Of a stretch of 12,006 nucleotides of DNA, positions 1 through 8,500 are shown piece after piece. Each line of letters begins with the position of its first letter. Positions within the stretch are counted from its first letter, which is position 1. The notes under the pieces were generated by a model. That model worked only from the letters and a program-made list of their open reading frames with translations, was not told the origin of the DNA and did not search any database. Position numbers and translations under genes: made by a program. This stretch comes from JADJPL01 sp964607915 (GTDB taxonomy: Bacteria > Bacteroidota > Bacteroidia > Chitinophagales > Saprospiraceae), in NCBI GenBank assembly GCA_964607915.1, contig CAZSMU010000124.1:1-12006 (forward strand), in the 5' to 3' direction.

Positions 1-18
1 AGGGGCGCCCTTTTTTTG

Positions 19-48
19 TTTCTTTTTTTGGGCGAGCAAAAAAAGAAA
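19..48. repeat. AT-rich hairpin at the window edge
   Basis: TTTCTTTTTTTG at 19-30 is the exact reverse complement of CAAAAAAAGAAA at 37-48, giving a 12-bp stem around the loop GGCGAG. An 8-base palindrome, GGGCGCCC, followed by seven T's sits just upstream at 3-17. The hairpin may be the terminator or 3' end of a gene lying before the window, or a dispersed intergenic repeat. The sequence does not decide between these. Confidence 0.45.
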
Positions 49-162
49 GTAAGCGGAGAACGAATGGTCAGATAGTTGACAAATGCCCGGGGCAGCGATG
101 GAGTTTTTCCCTCAACCCCTGACTCCTGCACCGCAGGCGTTCAAAGTCTAAACTTGTCGCAC

Positions 163-199
163 GGGGTTAAAAAGAGCCTTTTTCCTCCTCGCCGACCCC
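163..199. repeat. Lopsided copy of the 5315-5379 palindromic element
   Basis: Positions 170-199 match 5341-5367 apart from a 3-base length difference. They share AAAAGAGCCTTTT and then TCGCCGACCCC. The long left arm present at 5315-5340 is missing here. What remains is a small hairpin, AAAAAG-AGC-CTTTTT (169-183), with GGGGT (163-167) able to pair with ACCCC (195-199), leaving the right-hand bases between them unpaired. This looks like a related element that has lost its left arm. It lies just upstream of the candidate promoter of the propeller-amidohydrolase gene. Confidence 0.5.
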
Positions 200-228
200 T
201 TGAAAATCCGGAACACGCTCTTACCTTT
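200..228 (+). promoter_or_regulatory. Candidate Bacteroidota-type promoter for the amidohydrolase gene
   Basis: TTG at 200-202, 18 bases, then TACCTTTA at 221-228 resembles the Bacteroidota pattern of TTTG near -33 and TAnnTTTG near -7, with one mismatch in the -7 box. Transcription would start near 234, leaving a leader of about 20 bases before the ATG at 254. Another near match, TAAACTTG at 149-156, lacks a good upstream element. This is pattern matching only. Confidence 0.25.
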
Positions 229-253
229 ATCGAAATTTTTAAAACAGGTTGCC

Positions 254-3200
254 ATGAAGATAAACTACTGGCCCGCCCTGGCCTGCGGGGCATTTCTCCT
301 GCTCGTCCTTCCCTTCGGGGCTTTCGCCCAGGATAAAGCACCCAAAGCGGATTCGGTGAAGGCCGATTCCAAAAAGCCGCTCCCTCTGGTGCCGGAGCGG
401 AAAATCCGGCTCCGCACCGATGAAGGAACCTGGATATCCCTTGATGTGAGCCCCGACGGCAAAACGCTCGCGTTCGACCTCATGGGCGACCTCTACACCC
501 TGCCCATCGAAGGGGGTAAGGCCACCGCACTGACCTCAGGCCTGGCCTATGATACCCATCCGAAATTCAGCCCCGACGGGAAGAAAATAGCCTTTACGTC
601 CGACCGCTCCGGCTCGGAAAACGTATGGTACATAGACCTGGAAAAACAGGACACCATACAGGTGACGAAAGAAACGGAAGAACACGTCCAGTCGGCAGAG
701 TGGACGCCCGACGGAAATTACCTCGTGGTATCCAAAGGAGGGCGCAACCTGAAGCTGTTTCTCTACCACAAAAACGGAGGGGGCGGCACCCAACTCATCA
801 AGGCACCTGAGACAATGAAAACCGTCGAGCCTGCCTTTGGCCCCGACGGCCGCTACATCTGGTATTCCTGGCGTACGGGTGCCTGGAACTACAATGCCCA
901 GCTCCCACAGTACCAGCTCGGCGTCTATGACCGCGAACTGGGCACTACGGAAACCCGCACGAGCCGCTACGGCTCCGCGTTTGCGCCCACGTTGTCGCCG
1001 GACGGGAAATGGCTGGTCTATGGTTCGCGCCACAATACCCAGACCGGCCTGGTGAAGCGCAACCTCGCTACCGGTGAAGAGGCCTGGCTGGCCTACCCGG
1101 TACAGCGCGACGAGCAGGAATCCATCGCTCCGCTCGGCGTGTATCCCGCTATGTCGTTCACACCCGACAGCAGGTCGCTGGTGTGTACGTACGGCGGCAA
1201 AATCTGGAGGCTGCCCATCGAAGGGGGTGCGGCAGCACTCATTCCTTTTGAAGTGGATGTGGAACTCGATTTCGGCCCCCGCGTAGAATTCCAGTATCCT
1301 GTTTCGGATGATAAAACGATGATCGCTACGCAAATCCGCGACCCCCGGCTTTCGCCCGACGGCAGCAAGCTGGCGTTTACGGTGTTGAACCGCCTCTACG
1401 TGATGGATTATCCCAACGGCACTCCCCGCCGGGTAACCGATGCGAACCACACCGAAGCGATGCCTTCCTGGTCGCCCGACAGCCGCCAGTTGGCATATGT
1501 CACTTGGGAAGGCTCGGGGGGCTATCTGTATAAGGTCGCCGCAGAAGGGGGTACGCCCCGGCGCCTCGTTGCACAGCCCGGTATCTACAACCAGCCGGTA
1601 TGGGATGCCCGAAGCAATCGCATTGTCGTCGTGTACGGGCCGGCGCAAGCCTATCAGGATGCTATTGGCCCCAATGCGTTTGGCGCCGATGCAAACCTGG
1701 GCTGGGTATCGGCAGATGGCGGTGAACTCGTGCGCATAGCCGCCGCCAACGGGCGCGAACATCCTCATTTTGTGCAGGGCAACGACCGGATCTATCTGTT
1801 TCAAGCCGGCAGAGGCCTGCTCTCCATCCGCTGGGATGGCACAGATGAAAAAGAACACCTAAAGGTCACTGGTATTACGACCTTCCCTGCCCTGGTGGAC
1901 GAACAGCACTGCATGATGGTAGAAAGCGCTCAGGAACCCGCCCAACGGGCTTCCAACGCTTCCCTGATTGTCATGGCCCCCGCAGGAGACCAGGCGCTGG
2001 CCCATATCAATAACGAGATCTATACGGTTACGGTGCCCCAGGTCGGCGGCGCGACGCCGAGTATCTCCGTAGCCAAAGCCGAAAATGCCAGTTTCCCCGC
2101 CCGCAAACTGACCTTCCTGGGCGGGGAGTTCCCGCACTGGGCGCAGCAAGGGAAAAAAGTCAACTGGTCGCTGGGCAACGCTTATTTCTCGTACGACCTC
2201 GAAGCAGCGCAGTTGCGCGAGGAGACGCTGAAAATGGAGAAAAAAGCAGAAGAGAAAGCTAAACAGGACGGGGGCAAAACAGAAGACAAAAAAGACGACG
2301 CTGGCAAAAAAGACGAAGATAAAGCCTATCAACCCGCCGAACAGCGCATTAAAGTGGAAGTGCCCCGCGATATCCCCGGCGGAATCATCCTGCTGAAAGG
2401 AGCCCGTATCATTTCCATGAAGGGCAGCGAGGTCATCGAAAAAGGAGACATCCTCATCGAAAACAACCGCATCAAGGCCATTGGGAAGAGCGGTACTCTC
2501 AAAGTGCCGGCAGGCACTAAAATCATAGATGCCACCGGCAAAACCATCGTGCCCGGTTTTGTAGATACCCACGCGCACATGTGGCCTAACTGGGGCATCC
2601 ACAAAAACGATATCTGGATCTATCAGGCGAACCTGGCCTATGGCGTCACGACGACCCGCGACCCGCAAACGGCTACCTCCGACGTACTTACGTATGGCGA
2701 TATGGTGGAAGCAGGCCTCATGGCCGGGCCGCGCATTTACTCCACCGGCCCCGGGGTCGGCTTCTGGGCGTACCGCATTGAGAGCCTGGAGCATGCCCGG
2801 AAAGTGCTGCGCCAGTATTCGGAATACTACCATACCAAGACGATCAAGATGTACCTCACCGGCAACCGCCAGCACCGGCAGTGGATTATCCAGGCCGCTA
2901 AAGAACAGGGCCTCATGCCGACGACGGAGGGCGGGCTCGATTTCAAACTCAACATGACCCAAATGCTCGATGGCTACCCGGGCCACGAACACGCCTTGCC
3001 GATATACCCGCTGTACAAAGATGTGACCGGCCTGGTCGCCCAGAGCAAAATGGCCTATACGCCCACCCTGCTGGTAGCCTACGGCGGCCCCTGGGCAGAA
3101 AATTACTTCTACGCAACGGAAAATGTACAGGGCGACGCCAAGCTGAATCGCTTCACGCCCAAAGAGGAACTCGACGAAAAATCCCGCCGCCGCCCGGGCT

Positions 3201-3634
3201 GGTTCATGCCGGAAGAGCACATCTTCCAGCGCCATGCACAGGGCGTCAAAGCGGTGGTCGAAGCAGGCGGTCTGGCAGGCATCGGCTCGCACGGGCAACT
3301 GCAGGGTCTGGGCTACCACTGGGAACTCTGGTCCGTAGCCTCCGGAGGGATGAAAAACCACGATGCGCTCAAAGTAGCTACCATCCTGGGGGCGCAGGCT
3401 ATCGGATTAGGGAAAGACCTCGGCTCCATAGAGCCCGGGAAGCTCGCCGACTTACTTGTCCTGGATAAAAACCCGCTCGAGAATATCCGCCATACCAATA
3501 CCATCCGCTATGTGATGAAAAACGGGCGCCTCTACGACGGCAATACCCTCGATGAAATCGCCCCGCGCCCGCAAAAGGCCAAAACCGTGGAAAATATGCG
3601 CCCCGCCCCCGTTGGCTTGCCGGGGATGCGCTAG
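254..3634 (+). CDS. Secreted TolB-like beta-propeller / amidohydrolase fusion protein
   Basis: The protein has 1126 residues and is probably periplasmic or otherwise exported. I chose the ATG at 254 because it is followed directly by a signal peptide (hydrophobic residues 7-24, likely cut after AFA at 25); the longer frame begins only with TTG at 200. Residues 50-500 carry repeated PD40/WD40-like motifs (SPDG, TPDG, SPDS), as in TolB-type propellers. A charged Lys/Glu/Asp linker spans about 652-692. The amidohydrolase domain follows from about 710: HAH at 773-775 after PGFVDT, a candidate metal-bridging Lys at 865 (IKMY), GHEH at 910-913, and a C-terminal region with EPGKLADLLVLD. Amidohydrolases use bound metal to hydrolyse amide or related bonds, and the propeller may bind peptides. 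The substrate is unknown; a peptidase-like or imidazolonepropionase-like activity is possible. Some expected metal ligands differ, with Glu at 892 and His at 1013. The gene stands alone and converges on the LysM gene. Confidence 0.9.
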   Translation: MKINYWPALACGAFLLLVLPFGAFAQDKAPKADSVKADSKKPLPLVPERKIRLRTDEGTWISLDVSPDGKTLAFDLMGDLYTLPIEGGKATALTSGLAYDTHPKFSPDGKKIAFTSDRSGSENVWYIDLEKQDTIQVTKETEEHVQSAEWTPDGNYLVVSKGGRNLKLFLYHKNGGGGTQLIKAPETMKTVEPAFGPDGRYIWYSWRTGAWNYNAQLPQYQLGVYDRELGTTETRTSRYGSAFAPTLSPDGKWLVYGSRHNTQTGLVKRNLATGEEAWLAYPVQRDEQESIAPLGVYPAMSFTPDSRSLVCTYGGKIWRLPIEGGAAALIPFEVDVELDFGPRVEFQYPVSDDKTMIATQIRDPRLSPDGSKLAFTVLNRLYVMDYPNGTPRRVTDANHTEAMPSWSPDSRQLAYVTWEGSGGYLYKVAAEGGTPRRLVAQPGIYNQPVWDARSNRIVVVYGPAQAYQDAIGPNAFGADANLGWVSADGGELVRIAAANGREHPHFVQGNDRIYLFQAGRGLLSIRWDGTDEKEHLKVTGITTFPALVDEQHCMMVESAQEPAQRASNASLIVMAPAGDQALAHINNEIYTVTVPQVGGATPSISVAKAENASFPARKLTFLGGEFPHWAQQGKKVNWSLGNAYFSYDLEAAQLREETLKMEKKAEEKAKQDGGKTEDKKDDAGKKDEDKAYQPAEQRIKVEVPRDIPGGIILLKGARIISMKGSEVIEKGDILIENNRIKAIGKSGTLKVPAGTKIIDATGKTIVPGFVDTHAHMWPNWGIHKNDIWIYQANLAYGVTTTRDPQTATSDVLTYGDMVEAGLMAGPRIYSTGPGVGFWAYRIESLEHARKVLRQYSEYYHTKTIKMYLTGNRQHRQWIIQAAKEQGLMPTTEGGLDFKLNMTQMLDGYPGHEHALPIYPLYKDVTGLVAQSKMAYTPTLLVAYGGPWAENYFYATENVQGDAKLNRFTPKEELDEKSRRRPGWFMPEEHIFQRHAQGVKAVVEAGGLAGIGSHGQLQGLGYHWELWSVASGGMKNHDALKVATILGAQAIGLGKDLGSIEPGKLADLLVLDKNPLENIRHTNTIRYVMKNGRLYDGNTLDEIAPRPQKAKTVENMRPAPVGLPGMR

Positions 3635-3641
3635 ACAGAAT

Positions 3642-3708
3642 CTTCTATAGAGAAAGGCGGGGCCATGCAGACAACTGTGCTGCATGGCCCCGCCTTTCTC
3701 TATAGAAG
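3642..3708. terminator. Perfect 29-bp hairpin between convergent genes
   Basis: Positions 3642-3670 are exactly complementary to 3680-3708, with a 9-base loop, ACAACTGTG. The hairpin starts 7 bases after the stop of the amidohydrolase gene and ends 18 bases before the stop of the minus-strand LysM gene. That position fits a bidirectional terminator. Neither side has a clean run of T's, although the outer part of the stem (TTTCTCTATAG) is pyrimidine-rich. Confidence 0.75.
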
Positions 3709-3726
3709 CGATACTGCTGGTCCGGA

Positions 3727-5235
3727 CTACGCCATCAGTAGTTTTTGGGCTCGCTCGATGGTGAACCGGCTTTTCCGGTCGTCGCCCCGCCCCATCGCAA
3801 TCTGCTCGTTTTCCTGTTGAATCAGCGCCTCGCACAATACCCTCCAGCCGAGCCGGGAGAGGTCAGCGGCGTTTTGACACCCATACTGGGCGGCCAGACG
3901 GGTGACTACATCGGATACAACCCTGCCCATACCGCCTACACCCAGGTTGACCCCCATAGATACGACCAGCGACTGGCTCTTGCCTTCATAAAATACGGTA
4001 CTAACGGGTACATTGCCGCTGCTGCCGTTGGCAAAGAAGACCCGCAGGTTGGCGTTCAAGGTTGGGAGGGCGTAGAGTTCATTGGCTACGCGGTATTGCT
4101 CCAGCACCAGGCTACGCTCGAACCCAGCCTGGATAAATGGCACTAAATAAGTGGGTTTATCGCGCAGGAACTGCCACGCGCTCCCGCCGCTGAGCCCACC
4201 CTGGGGCGTTTGCAGGTACAATACCCCACCGGATATGCCCATCCCTGCACGCGCAAAGGTCTGCTGGAACGCCCGGGGCGCGTACTGAGCCATGCTGACG
4301 AGCAGTTTGTCCAGGCTGTTCTGTGACGCGGCAAACTGTATGAATCCATACGAGAAAACGCCTTTGTCGTAGGTATTGATAGCGTCATAGTGCCCTTCCA
4401 CTTTTTTGCAAAACTGCAGGGCCTCGTACACCGACGGGGACACTCCCACGGTTTGTAATTCCCCCAGGGTCAATTGCACAGAGGAACTCCCTCCATAGCG
4501 AAAGCCTCCCTCCTGCTTGATGAGTCTCGCTTCCAGGGGCTTTCCGTCGAGCAGTGTCAGGCTGAGATATACGGCAGAGGCATCCTCCCGCAGGCGGATG
4601 CCCGGATTCGTAGAAACGCCTGTACCTGTATCGGGTACCGGTTGAGGCTGGATGGGCCCGGGATTGGTTGGAGAGGTCCCACTCTGCGGCCAGGTATTCC
4701 CACCGGCGCGGACGCTGACTTTCAGTTGCATGCCTACGCTGAGGGTATCGCTGGTTAAGCCATTCAAGGCTTTCAGGGCGGCCACGGTGGTTTGGTAGCG
4801 CAAGGCGATGCGGTACAGGGTTTCCCCGGCTTGTACGGTGTGGAGGGTAGCCTGTGAATTGGGTATCGGAGTGGGTTGCTGTACGGGTGCCGATCCGATT
4901 CTCAGTTGTTGCCCCGGGTTGATGGCATTGGAAGTGAGCCCATTGTCTCGCTTTAATTGCTCTACGCTGATTTGGTAGCGCTGTGCGATGCGGTACAAGG
5001 TCTCTCCGGCTTGTACCGTGTGGTAGCCCGGGCCGCCCGTCAAACTGCGGGCGTTGAATTCGCGGGGAATGGCCTCTTCTGCATCGGAAACCCCGATGAG
5101 CAGGGTCTGGCCGGGGCTCAGTTTTGCGGAAGAAAGCGCATTGAGTACCTTGATGCGGCGCACAGGGATATGGTAGAGCCGCGCAATGCCGTGCAAGGTA
5201 TCGCTTTCAGTGACCTGGTGGAGTTGAAGGAGCAT
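3727..5235 (-). CDS. Three-LysM protein with lysozyme-like C-terminal domain
   Basis: The protein has 502 residues. Three LysM repeats, which bind N-acetylglucosamine-containing glycans such as peptidoglycan, lie at about 5-48, 70-113 and 130-173. The second and third share HTVQAGETLYRIA. A Pro/Thr/Gly-rich linker spans about 175-213. The rest (about 220-502) has Glu280 in KKVEGHYDA, then SYGFIQF at 295-301. This resembles the catalytic Glu plus S-x-G-x-x-Q pattern of lysozyme-fold glycosidases and lytic transglycosylases, so peptidoglycan cleavage is a reasonable inference but not proven. No signal peptide or membrane segment is visible. The start at 5235 is fixed by an in-frame TAA five codons upstream, so a longer exported form is not available without an unusual start. 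I see no type IX secretion tail. It could be a cell-wall hydrolase exported by another route, or a phage- or effector-like lysin. The gene stands alone, ending at the shared hairpin 3642-3708. Confidence 0.85.
   Translation of the reverse strand: MLLQLHQVTESDTLHGIARLYHIPVRRIKVLNALSSAKLSPGQTLLIGVSDAEEAIPREFNARSLTGGPGYHTVQAGETLYRIAQRYQISVEQLKRDNGLTSNAINPGQQLRIGSAPVQQPTPIPNSQATLHTVQAGETLYRIALRYQTTVAALKALNGLTSDTLSVGMQLKVSVRAGGNTWPQSGTSPTNPGPIQPQPVPDTGTGVSTNPGIRLREDASAVYLSLTLLDGKPLEARLIKQEGGFRYGGSSSVQLTLGELQTVGVSPSVYEALQFCKKVEGHYDAINTYDKGVFSYGFIQFAASQNSLDKLLVSMAQYAPRAFQQTFARAGMGISGGVLYLQTPQGGLSGGSAWQFLRDKPTYLVPFIQAGFERSLVLEQYRVANELYALPTLNANLRVFFANGSSGNVPVSTVFYEGKSQSLVVSMGVNLGVGGMGRVVSDVVTRLAAQYGCQNAADLSRLGWRVLCEALIQQENEQIAMGRGDDRKSRFTIERAQKLLMA
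4791..5023 (-). repeat. Duplicated LysM coding segment, 180 bases apart
   Basis: Positions 4791-4843 and 4971-5023 match at 46 of 53 bases, exactly 180 bases (60 codons) apart and in the same frame. They encode the beginning of LysM repeats 3 and 2. The first LysM (residues 5-48) is much more diverged. This suggests that repeats 2 and 3 come from a more recent duplication within the gene. Confidence 0.7.
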
Positions 5236-5261
5236 AATCAGGGAGTTTTAGGAAGCGAGCC

Positions 5262-5290
5262 GCTTTTGTAGGAACAGGCCATACAAAAGC
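5262..5290. repeat. 9-bp inverted repeat upstream of the LysM gene
   Basis: GCTTTTGTA (5262-5270) and TACAAAAGC (5282-5290) are exact complements separated by 11 bases, 26 bases upstream of the LysM start codon. It could be an operator or a leader hairpin. I could not place a convincing TAnnTTTG promoter for the LysM gene around it. Confidence 0.4.
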
Positions 5291-5314
5291 ATCGCCCCGG
5301 GTGTATAAAAGATG

Positions 5315-5379
5315 GACTTATTTCGCGGGGTCGGCGAGGGAAAAGAGCCTTTTCCCTCGCCGACCCCGCGAAATAAGTC
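5315..5379. repeat. Perfect 31-bp palindromic element
   Basis: Positions 5315-5345 are exactly complementary to 5349-5379 with a 3-base loop, AGC. The hairpin lies 79 bases upstream of the LysM start and about 200 bases beyond the stop of the RND gene. It could terminate the efflux operon, but the distance is long and no T tract follows. Its centre and right arm recur at 170-199, which favours a dispersed palindromic repeat (REP-like), possibly also acting as a terminator. Confidence 0.7.
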
Positions 5380-5577
5380 GAATGAAGACTGCGCAAATCC
5401 GGCTGCCGGAACATCGCAGAGCCTGGATTTCTACTCCAGACTTGGACAGATTCTCCTGGGTTTGCTCATAATAAACCCACTTTTTATACTAATTATTATA
5501 CATTATACCATATTCTTAACTCCTCTAAGGTTTCCTCGCGACAAGTATGTACTCCGGTTTCCTCACGGGGTATGCGC
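5380..5577. other. Non-coding spacer after the RND gene
   Basis: I see no convincing gene here. An open frame on the plus strand passes through it, but that frame also runs across the 31-bp palindrome and into the antisense of the RND gene. The stretch 5481-5520 is strongly AT-rich (TATAC occurs three times). A 12-base direct repeat, GGTTTCCTCGCG at 5529-5540 and GGTTTCCTCACG at 5556-5567, lies just beyond the RND stop codon. No function is apparent for it. Confidence 0.5.
5457..5485 (+). terminator. Terminator-like hairpin facing right, no matching gene
   Basis: TGGGTTT (5457-5463) pairs with AAACCCA (5473-5479) across a 9-base loop and is followed by CTTTTT, the form of a short intrinsic terminator on the plus strand. 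No plus-strand gene ends nearby. Read on the minus strand it lacks a T tract, so it is a poor candidate for ending the efflux operon. It may be chance in an AT-rich spacer or the end of a small RNA. Confidence 0.3.
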
Positions 5578-8500
5578 TCACGCGCCATTATGTCCTGCTT
5601 TTTCCACTTCCATGGCCGGTGCGGGCAGTGGGGATTGCCGGGGGTGCAGTGCAGTGCCTTTTCCGAACCATTTGGACAAGTAGAAGGCCAGTAGGTCCAT
5701 GAGGTAGTAAATGACCGGGACGACGATGAGCGTCAGGATCATTGAGCTGGTGAGACCGCCTACAAGTGCCCAGGCGAGGCCATTTTTCCATTCTGCGCCG
5801 GCTCCGGTGGCGAGTGCGATGGGCAGCATACCGAACACCATGGCAATCGTAGTCATGAGGATGGGGCGCAGACGAATCTCGCCTGCTTCCAGCAAGGCGT
5901 CGAACGCACTTTTCCCCTCTTCTTTGAGTTGATTGGCAAAGTCGACGATCAATATGGCGTTTTTCGCCACCAGGCCGACCAGCATGATGATGCCTACGAT
6001 GGAGAAGATATCCAGGGTTTGGAGCGCCAGGGCCATGGCGAGGAGGGCACCCACTATGGCTACCGGGATAGAGAACAAGACCACGAAGGGATAGACCCAG
6101 TTGTCGTACAGGGCGACCATGATGAGATAGACGAAGAGGAGGGCGGCACCGAAGGCGATTCCCAGGGCGCCGAAGCCTTCGGCCTGGAACTTGAGTTCGC
6201 CATCGTATGCGAGGTCCACACCTTCGGGGGGCGGGTTTTGGGCGATACGCGCTTTGAGTTCTTCTCCAATAGTTCCGGTGGGCCGTCCTAGCACCTGGGA
6301 GCGCACGGTCACGGCGGATACGCGGTCTTTGCGTTCCAGCACCGAAGGTCCGGTGGTTTGGGTGATGGTGGCGAACTGCCCGAGGCGTATTTTTTGTCCG
6401 AGTGTATTGGTGAAGCTCAGATTGCCCACATCTTCTACATTGGTGCGGTCGAAATCGTCCAACAGAATATTGATATCGTATTCGTAGGCACCGTCCCGGA
6501 ATTTGGCGTTGGTATTGCCGCTGAAGGCCGTCTGCATGGTAGCGCCCACGATTTGCAGGTTGAGACCGAGTTCGGCCATACGGTCGCGGTCAATGCGCAC
6601 GTTGAGCTCAGGGTTTCCTTCTTCTACGGCCAGTTCCACATCCACCGCACCGGGGATCTGGCGCAGTTGATCCGCTACGACGTTGGCATAGGCCATGGCG
6701 TCTGCCAGTTCGGCGCTGCTGAGGATAACCTGGATGGGAGCCTCATCTGCCCCTCCAAAGAAGCTCACCTGTGCCGTGCTGACCTTGGTACCGGGCAGGC
6801 TGCGCTCCAGCACATCGCGCATGCGCTGGGCATAGACATCTGCCCGCTCGCTGCGCTCTTCCACCGACACCATTTTTACGTTGATTTCAGCAATGTAAGG
6901 CGTGCTTTGCGCTACAAAGCCCGTACTGCGGCCAATCGTGGCAAAAACGTTGACTACCTCAGGCTGTTGGGCTAAGAGTTGTTCGGCGCGCTGTGCGGCG
7001 AGGTTGGTTTCTTTGATCGTGGCGTCTTTAGGCAGCTCCAGTTTGATGATGAACTCGCCGCGGTCGCTCTGCGAGAAGAAGGCCGTACCGATAAAGCCCC
7101 CGCCTACGAGGCCGAAGGAGGCGAAGAAGATCACGGTGGTAGCGCTGAGCACGATGGCTTTATGCGCCATGGACCAGCGCAGGATTTTGGCATAGCGCCG
7201 CCCCAGGGCACTTAGGGCCCGTTCGAACGCGATAAAGAAAAAACCGATGAAATTTTTCTCGCTGAGGTTTTCCAGCCGCGAAAAGCGCGAAGCGAGCATA
7301 GGGGTCACGGTGAACGACACCAGGAGGCTCATCAGGGTGGAAAAAACGACGACCCAGGCAAACTGGCTCATGATATTGCCGATGATACCCCCGGATAAGG
7401 CAATGGGGACGAATACGACCACGTCCACCAGGGTGATGGACAAGGCGGTGAAACCGATTTCCTCTCGCCCATCAAGGGCGGCCTGCCTTCGGCTTTTGTT
7501 CATTTCTAGGTGCCGGTAGATATTTTCGAGCACCACGATACTATCGTCCACCAGGATACCAATGACCAAAGACATAGCCAGCAGGGTCATCAGATTGAGG
7601 GTAAAGCCAAACAGGTACATGCCTATGAACGTGGCCACCAACGAAGCGGGAATGGCTACCATGACGATGACGGCGTTGCGAAGGCTGTGCAGGAACACCA
7701 GCATGACCAGGGCTACCAGGACGACAGCGAGGCCGATATCGTGTACGACCGCGTCCACCGCCTCCAGGGTAAAGTCGGTGGTGTTGCTGGCGATTTTGAA
7801 CTTCAGGTTGCTGCCTTTGTACTGTGCTTCCAGGTTGTCGAGTTCTTTCTGGACGCCCTGGGCTACGGCTACGGCGTTGGCATCGGACTGCTTCTGGACG
7901 ATCAGGCCGATAGCTCCTTCGCCGTTGATACGGCTGATATCGGTTACCTCTTTGGTCTGATCTCGTATCTCGGCCACATCGCGCAGGCGCACCGGCGAGC
8001 CGCTGAGGGGGCTGGTAGCGATGACGAGTTGGCGGACTTCTTCCATGTCGAGGAGTTTGCCGGAGAGACGCACCTGTATCTGGGCATTTTCACTTTTGAT
8101 TTTGCCGGTCGGGAATTCCAGATTGGCCTGCTGTACGGCCTGGACGAGCTGGAGCAGCGACAGTCCATGCCCTTCGAGCTGGTCGCGGTTGACGAGCACC
8201 CGGATTTCCCGCTCTTGTCCGCCGACGAGCGACACCTGCCCTACGCCATCCACCCGGGACAAGGCCGGTTTGATGCGCTGTTTGACCAAATCGTAGAGCT
8301 CGGTAGGAGGTAGGTCGCCGGTAGCCCCGAGTTGCATGACGGGTACTTCCGAGGAGCTGAATTTGGAGAGGATAGGCGCATCTGCATCTTCGGGCAGGCT
8401 GGATTCGATGGCGCCGAGCTTGCGCTGCGCATCCTGCAGGGCCAGGTTGATATCGGTTTCCTGTTTGAATTCGAGGGTTACCGTAGAGACGCTTTCGAAG

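Noticed and set aside
200..253. TTG start at 200 for the amidohydrolase gene
   Set aside because: It would add 18 residues before a good signal peptide and overlaps the candidate promoter. The ATG at 254 is better placed.
536..3361. Two long minus-strand open frames (440 and 500 residues) opposite the propeller-amidohydrolase gene
   Set aside because: They lie in the same antisense frame, back to back, and have no recognisable domains. The plus-strand gene has a signal peptide, propeller motifs and amidohydrolase motifs, so these are shadows of GC-rich codon use.
3452..3835. A 127-residue minus-strand frame across the convergent 3' ends
   Set aside because: It runs through the 29-bp hairpin and overlaps both real genes in other frames, with low-complexity Arg/Gly-rich sequence and no known motif.
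5312..5683. A 123-residue plus-strand frame in the spacer after the RND gene
   Set aside because: Its start lies just before the perfect palindrome and its end is antisense to the RND gene. The hydrophobic part comes from the AT-rich spacer and resembles no known protein.
7510..8313. A 267-residue plus-strand frame opposite the RND gene
   Set aside because: It has no domain signature and lies wholly inside a clear full-length RND permease on the other strand.
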